Shown here: positions 5,229 through 5,729 of the stretch, in pieces
Position numbering within the stretch: the stretch's first letter is position 1
How the letters are laid out: each line of letters starts with the position of its first letter
Assembly: GCA_021781625.1 (NCBI GenBank)
Contig: JAJXWL010000135.1
Span: 1 to 5,729 of the forward strand
From: a bacterium
GTDB lineage: Bacteria; Spirochaetota; Spirochaetia; JABEVK01
Length of the DNA stretch: 5,729 nt
Direction of reading: 5' to 3'
Program-made: the position numbers and the translations under genes
The notes under the pieces: generated by a model
Told to the model about the DNA's origin: nothing
What the model saw: only the letters and a program-made list of their open reading frames with translations
The model's database searches: none

Positions 5229-5729
5229 TCAATCAAGAATATTGAGAACTTTGTACACGAGAACCTTTCGGGTGCGGCCTTTGACTTCTTGTGCCCCGGC
5301 AAACTCCAGCACAAAGACCGTAGGGTTTTGAAGGCTTTTCACGATTTCATCCGAGATCAGAATATCGTGACTATGAATTTTAGTAAGACTTTCTAGCCGG
5401 CTGGCGGTATTCACGGTGTCTGAAATCACGGTGGAATCCATGCGCCGGTTTTCACCAATGGTGCCCAGCATGAGAATACCCCCATGAATTCCTATACCAA
5501 CTTGGATGGGTTTACGTTTTTTTTGCTCACGAAGCTGGTTAAAGTTTTGAAGCTCGCGTCGAATCGCCAAGGCCGCCCGTACGGCTTGGTCGGGGTCGCC
5601 TGGAAATAAGGCCATAAACCCATCACCGAGGTACTTATCCACGAAGCCGCCGTTTTCACGGATCAAGGGCCCAATGCGTTTTAAAAACGAGTTCACAAAA
5701 CGAAAGGTGTCCTGCGGACTCAACGTTTC
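5229..5729 (-). CDS. Class III adenylate/guanylate cyclase, catalytic domain (C-terminal part, cut by window edge)
   Basis: The last 166 residues of a class III nucleotide cyclase, which makes cAMP or cGMP from the triphosphate as a homodimer. The frame is open to the right edge (ETLSPQDTFRF at the border), so the TTG at 5721-5723 is not a true start; the first metal-binding Asp and any sensor or membrane domain are outside. In fragment numbering, GGFVDKYLGDGFMALFP (27-43) holds the purine-specifying Lys32 and second metal Asp36. STVISDTVNTASRLE (99-113) holds the purine-contacting Asp104 and the transition-state residues Asn107 and Arg111. The Lys/Asp pair points to adenylate cyclase, and all visible catalytic residues are present, so it should be active. 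It stands upstream of the antiporter gene, 31 nt apart. Similar domains in spirochaetes are often fused to 7TM sensor regions; whether that holds here cannot be seen. Confidence 0.92.
   Translation of the reverse strand, partial: ETLSPQDTFRFVNSFLKRIGPLIRENGGFVDKYLGDGFMALFPGDPDQAVRAALAIRRELQNFNQLREQKKRKPIQVGIGIHGGILMLGTIGENRRMDSTVISDTVNTASRLESLTKIHSHDILISDEIVKSLQNPTVFVLEFAGAQEVKGRTRKVLVYKVLNILD

Noticed and set aside
5721..5723. TTG as start of the cyclase
   Set aside because: The reading frame continues upstream to the window edge with family-typical sequence (ETLSP), so this is an internal Leu codon.
1..5729. CRISPR array, tRNA, rRNA, insertion sequence or toxin-antitoxin pair
   Set aside because: No regularly spaced repeats, tRNA-like folds, transposase motifs or terminal repeats were seen when reading both strands.

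Overview
The window looks like chromosomal DNA of an anaerobic or facultatively fermentative bacterium with a Gram-negative type envelope. The grounds are an [FeFe]-hydrogenase maturation operon, a MarC-family membrane protein, a secreted protein with a Sec signal peptide, and a class III nucleotide cyclase of the kind common in spirochaetes and some deltaproteobacteria-like lineages. Taxonomy below that level is a guess. No rRNA, tRNA, CRISPR array, insertion sequence or phage gene is visible.

Layout. Positions 1-2192 (minus strand) hold an operon read right to left: a TM1266-type small regulator (1908-2192), hydG (545-1942) and the first 182 codons of hydE (1-548, cut by the window edge). 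The genes are packed: regulator and hydG overlap by 35 nt, and hydG and hydE share an ATGA. The operon has a good sigma70-like promoter (TTGACA, 18 bp spacer, CACAAT, 2279-2308) and a leader of about 80 nt made largely of inverted repeats, one of which encloses the regulator's ribosome binding site.

From 2390 to 3981 (plus strand) a second, divergent run encodes a one-cysteine thioredoxin-like protein, a MarC-family membrane protein and a secreted DUF4384-like protein. The intergenic space 2193-2389 carries both promoters and a near-perfect 11-bp inverted repeat between them (2317-2342), a good candidate shared operator.

From 3953 to 5729 (minus strand) a third run, convergent with the second, encodes a class III adenylate/guanylate cyclase (C-terminal part only, entering from the right edge) followed by a CPA-type cation:proton antiporter. 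The antiporter's 3' end overlaps the end of the secreted-protein gene by 29 nt.

How they fit together. HydG makes the Fe(CO)2CN synthon and HydE processes it on the way to the H-cluster of [FeFe]-hydrogenase; the small ACT-like protein is the usual companion of these genes. No hydrogenase structural gene and no hydF is inside the window; hydF may lie beyond position 1. The other genes are envelope and signalling functions with no proven tie to hydrogen metabolism. The least ordinary parts are the structured leader and palindrome of the divergent control region, the monothiol thioredoxin-like protein beside it, and the antiporter's altered ion-site motif.
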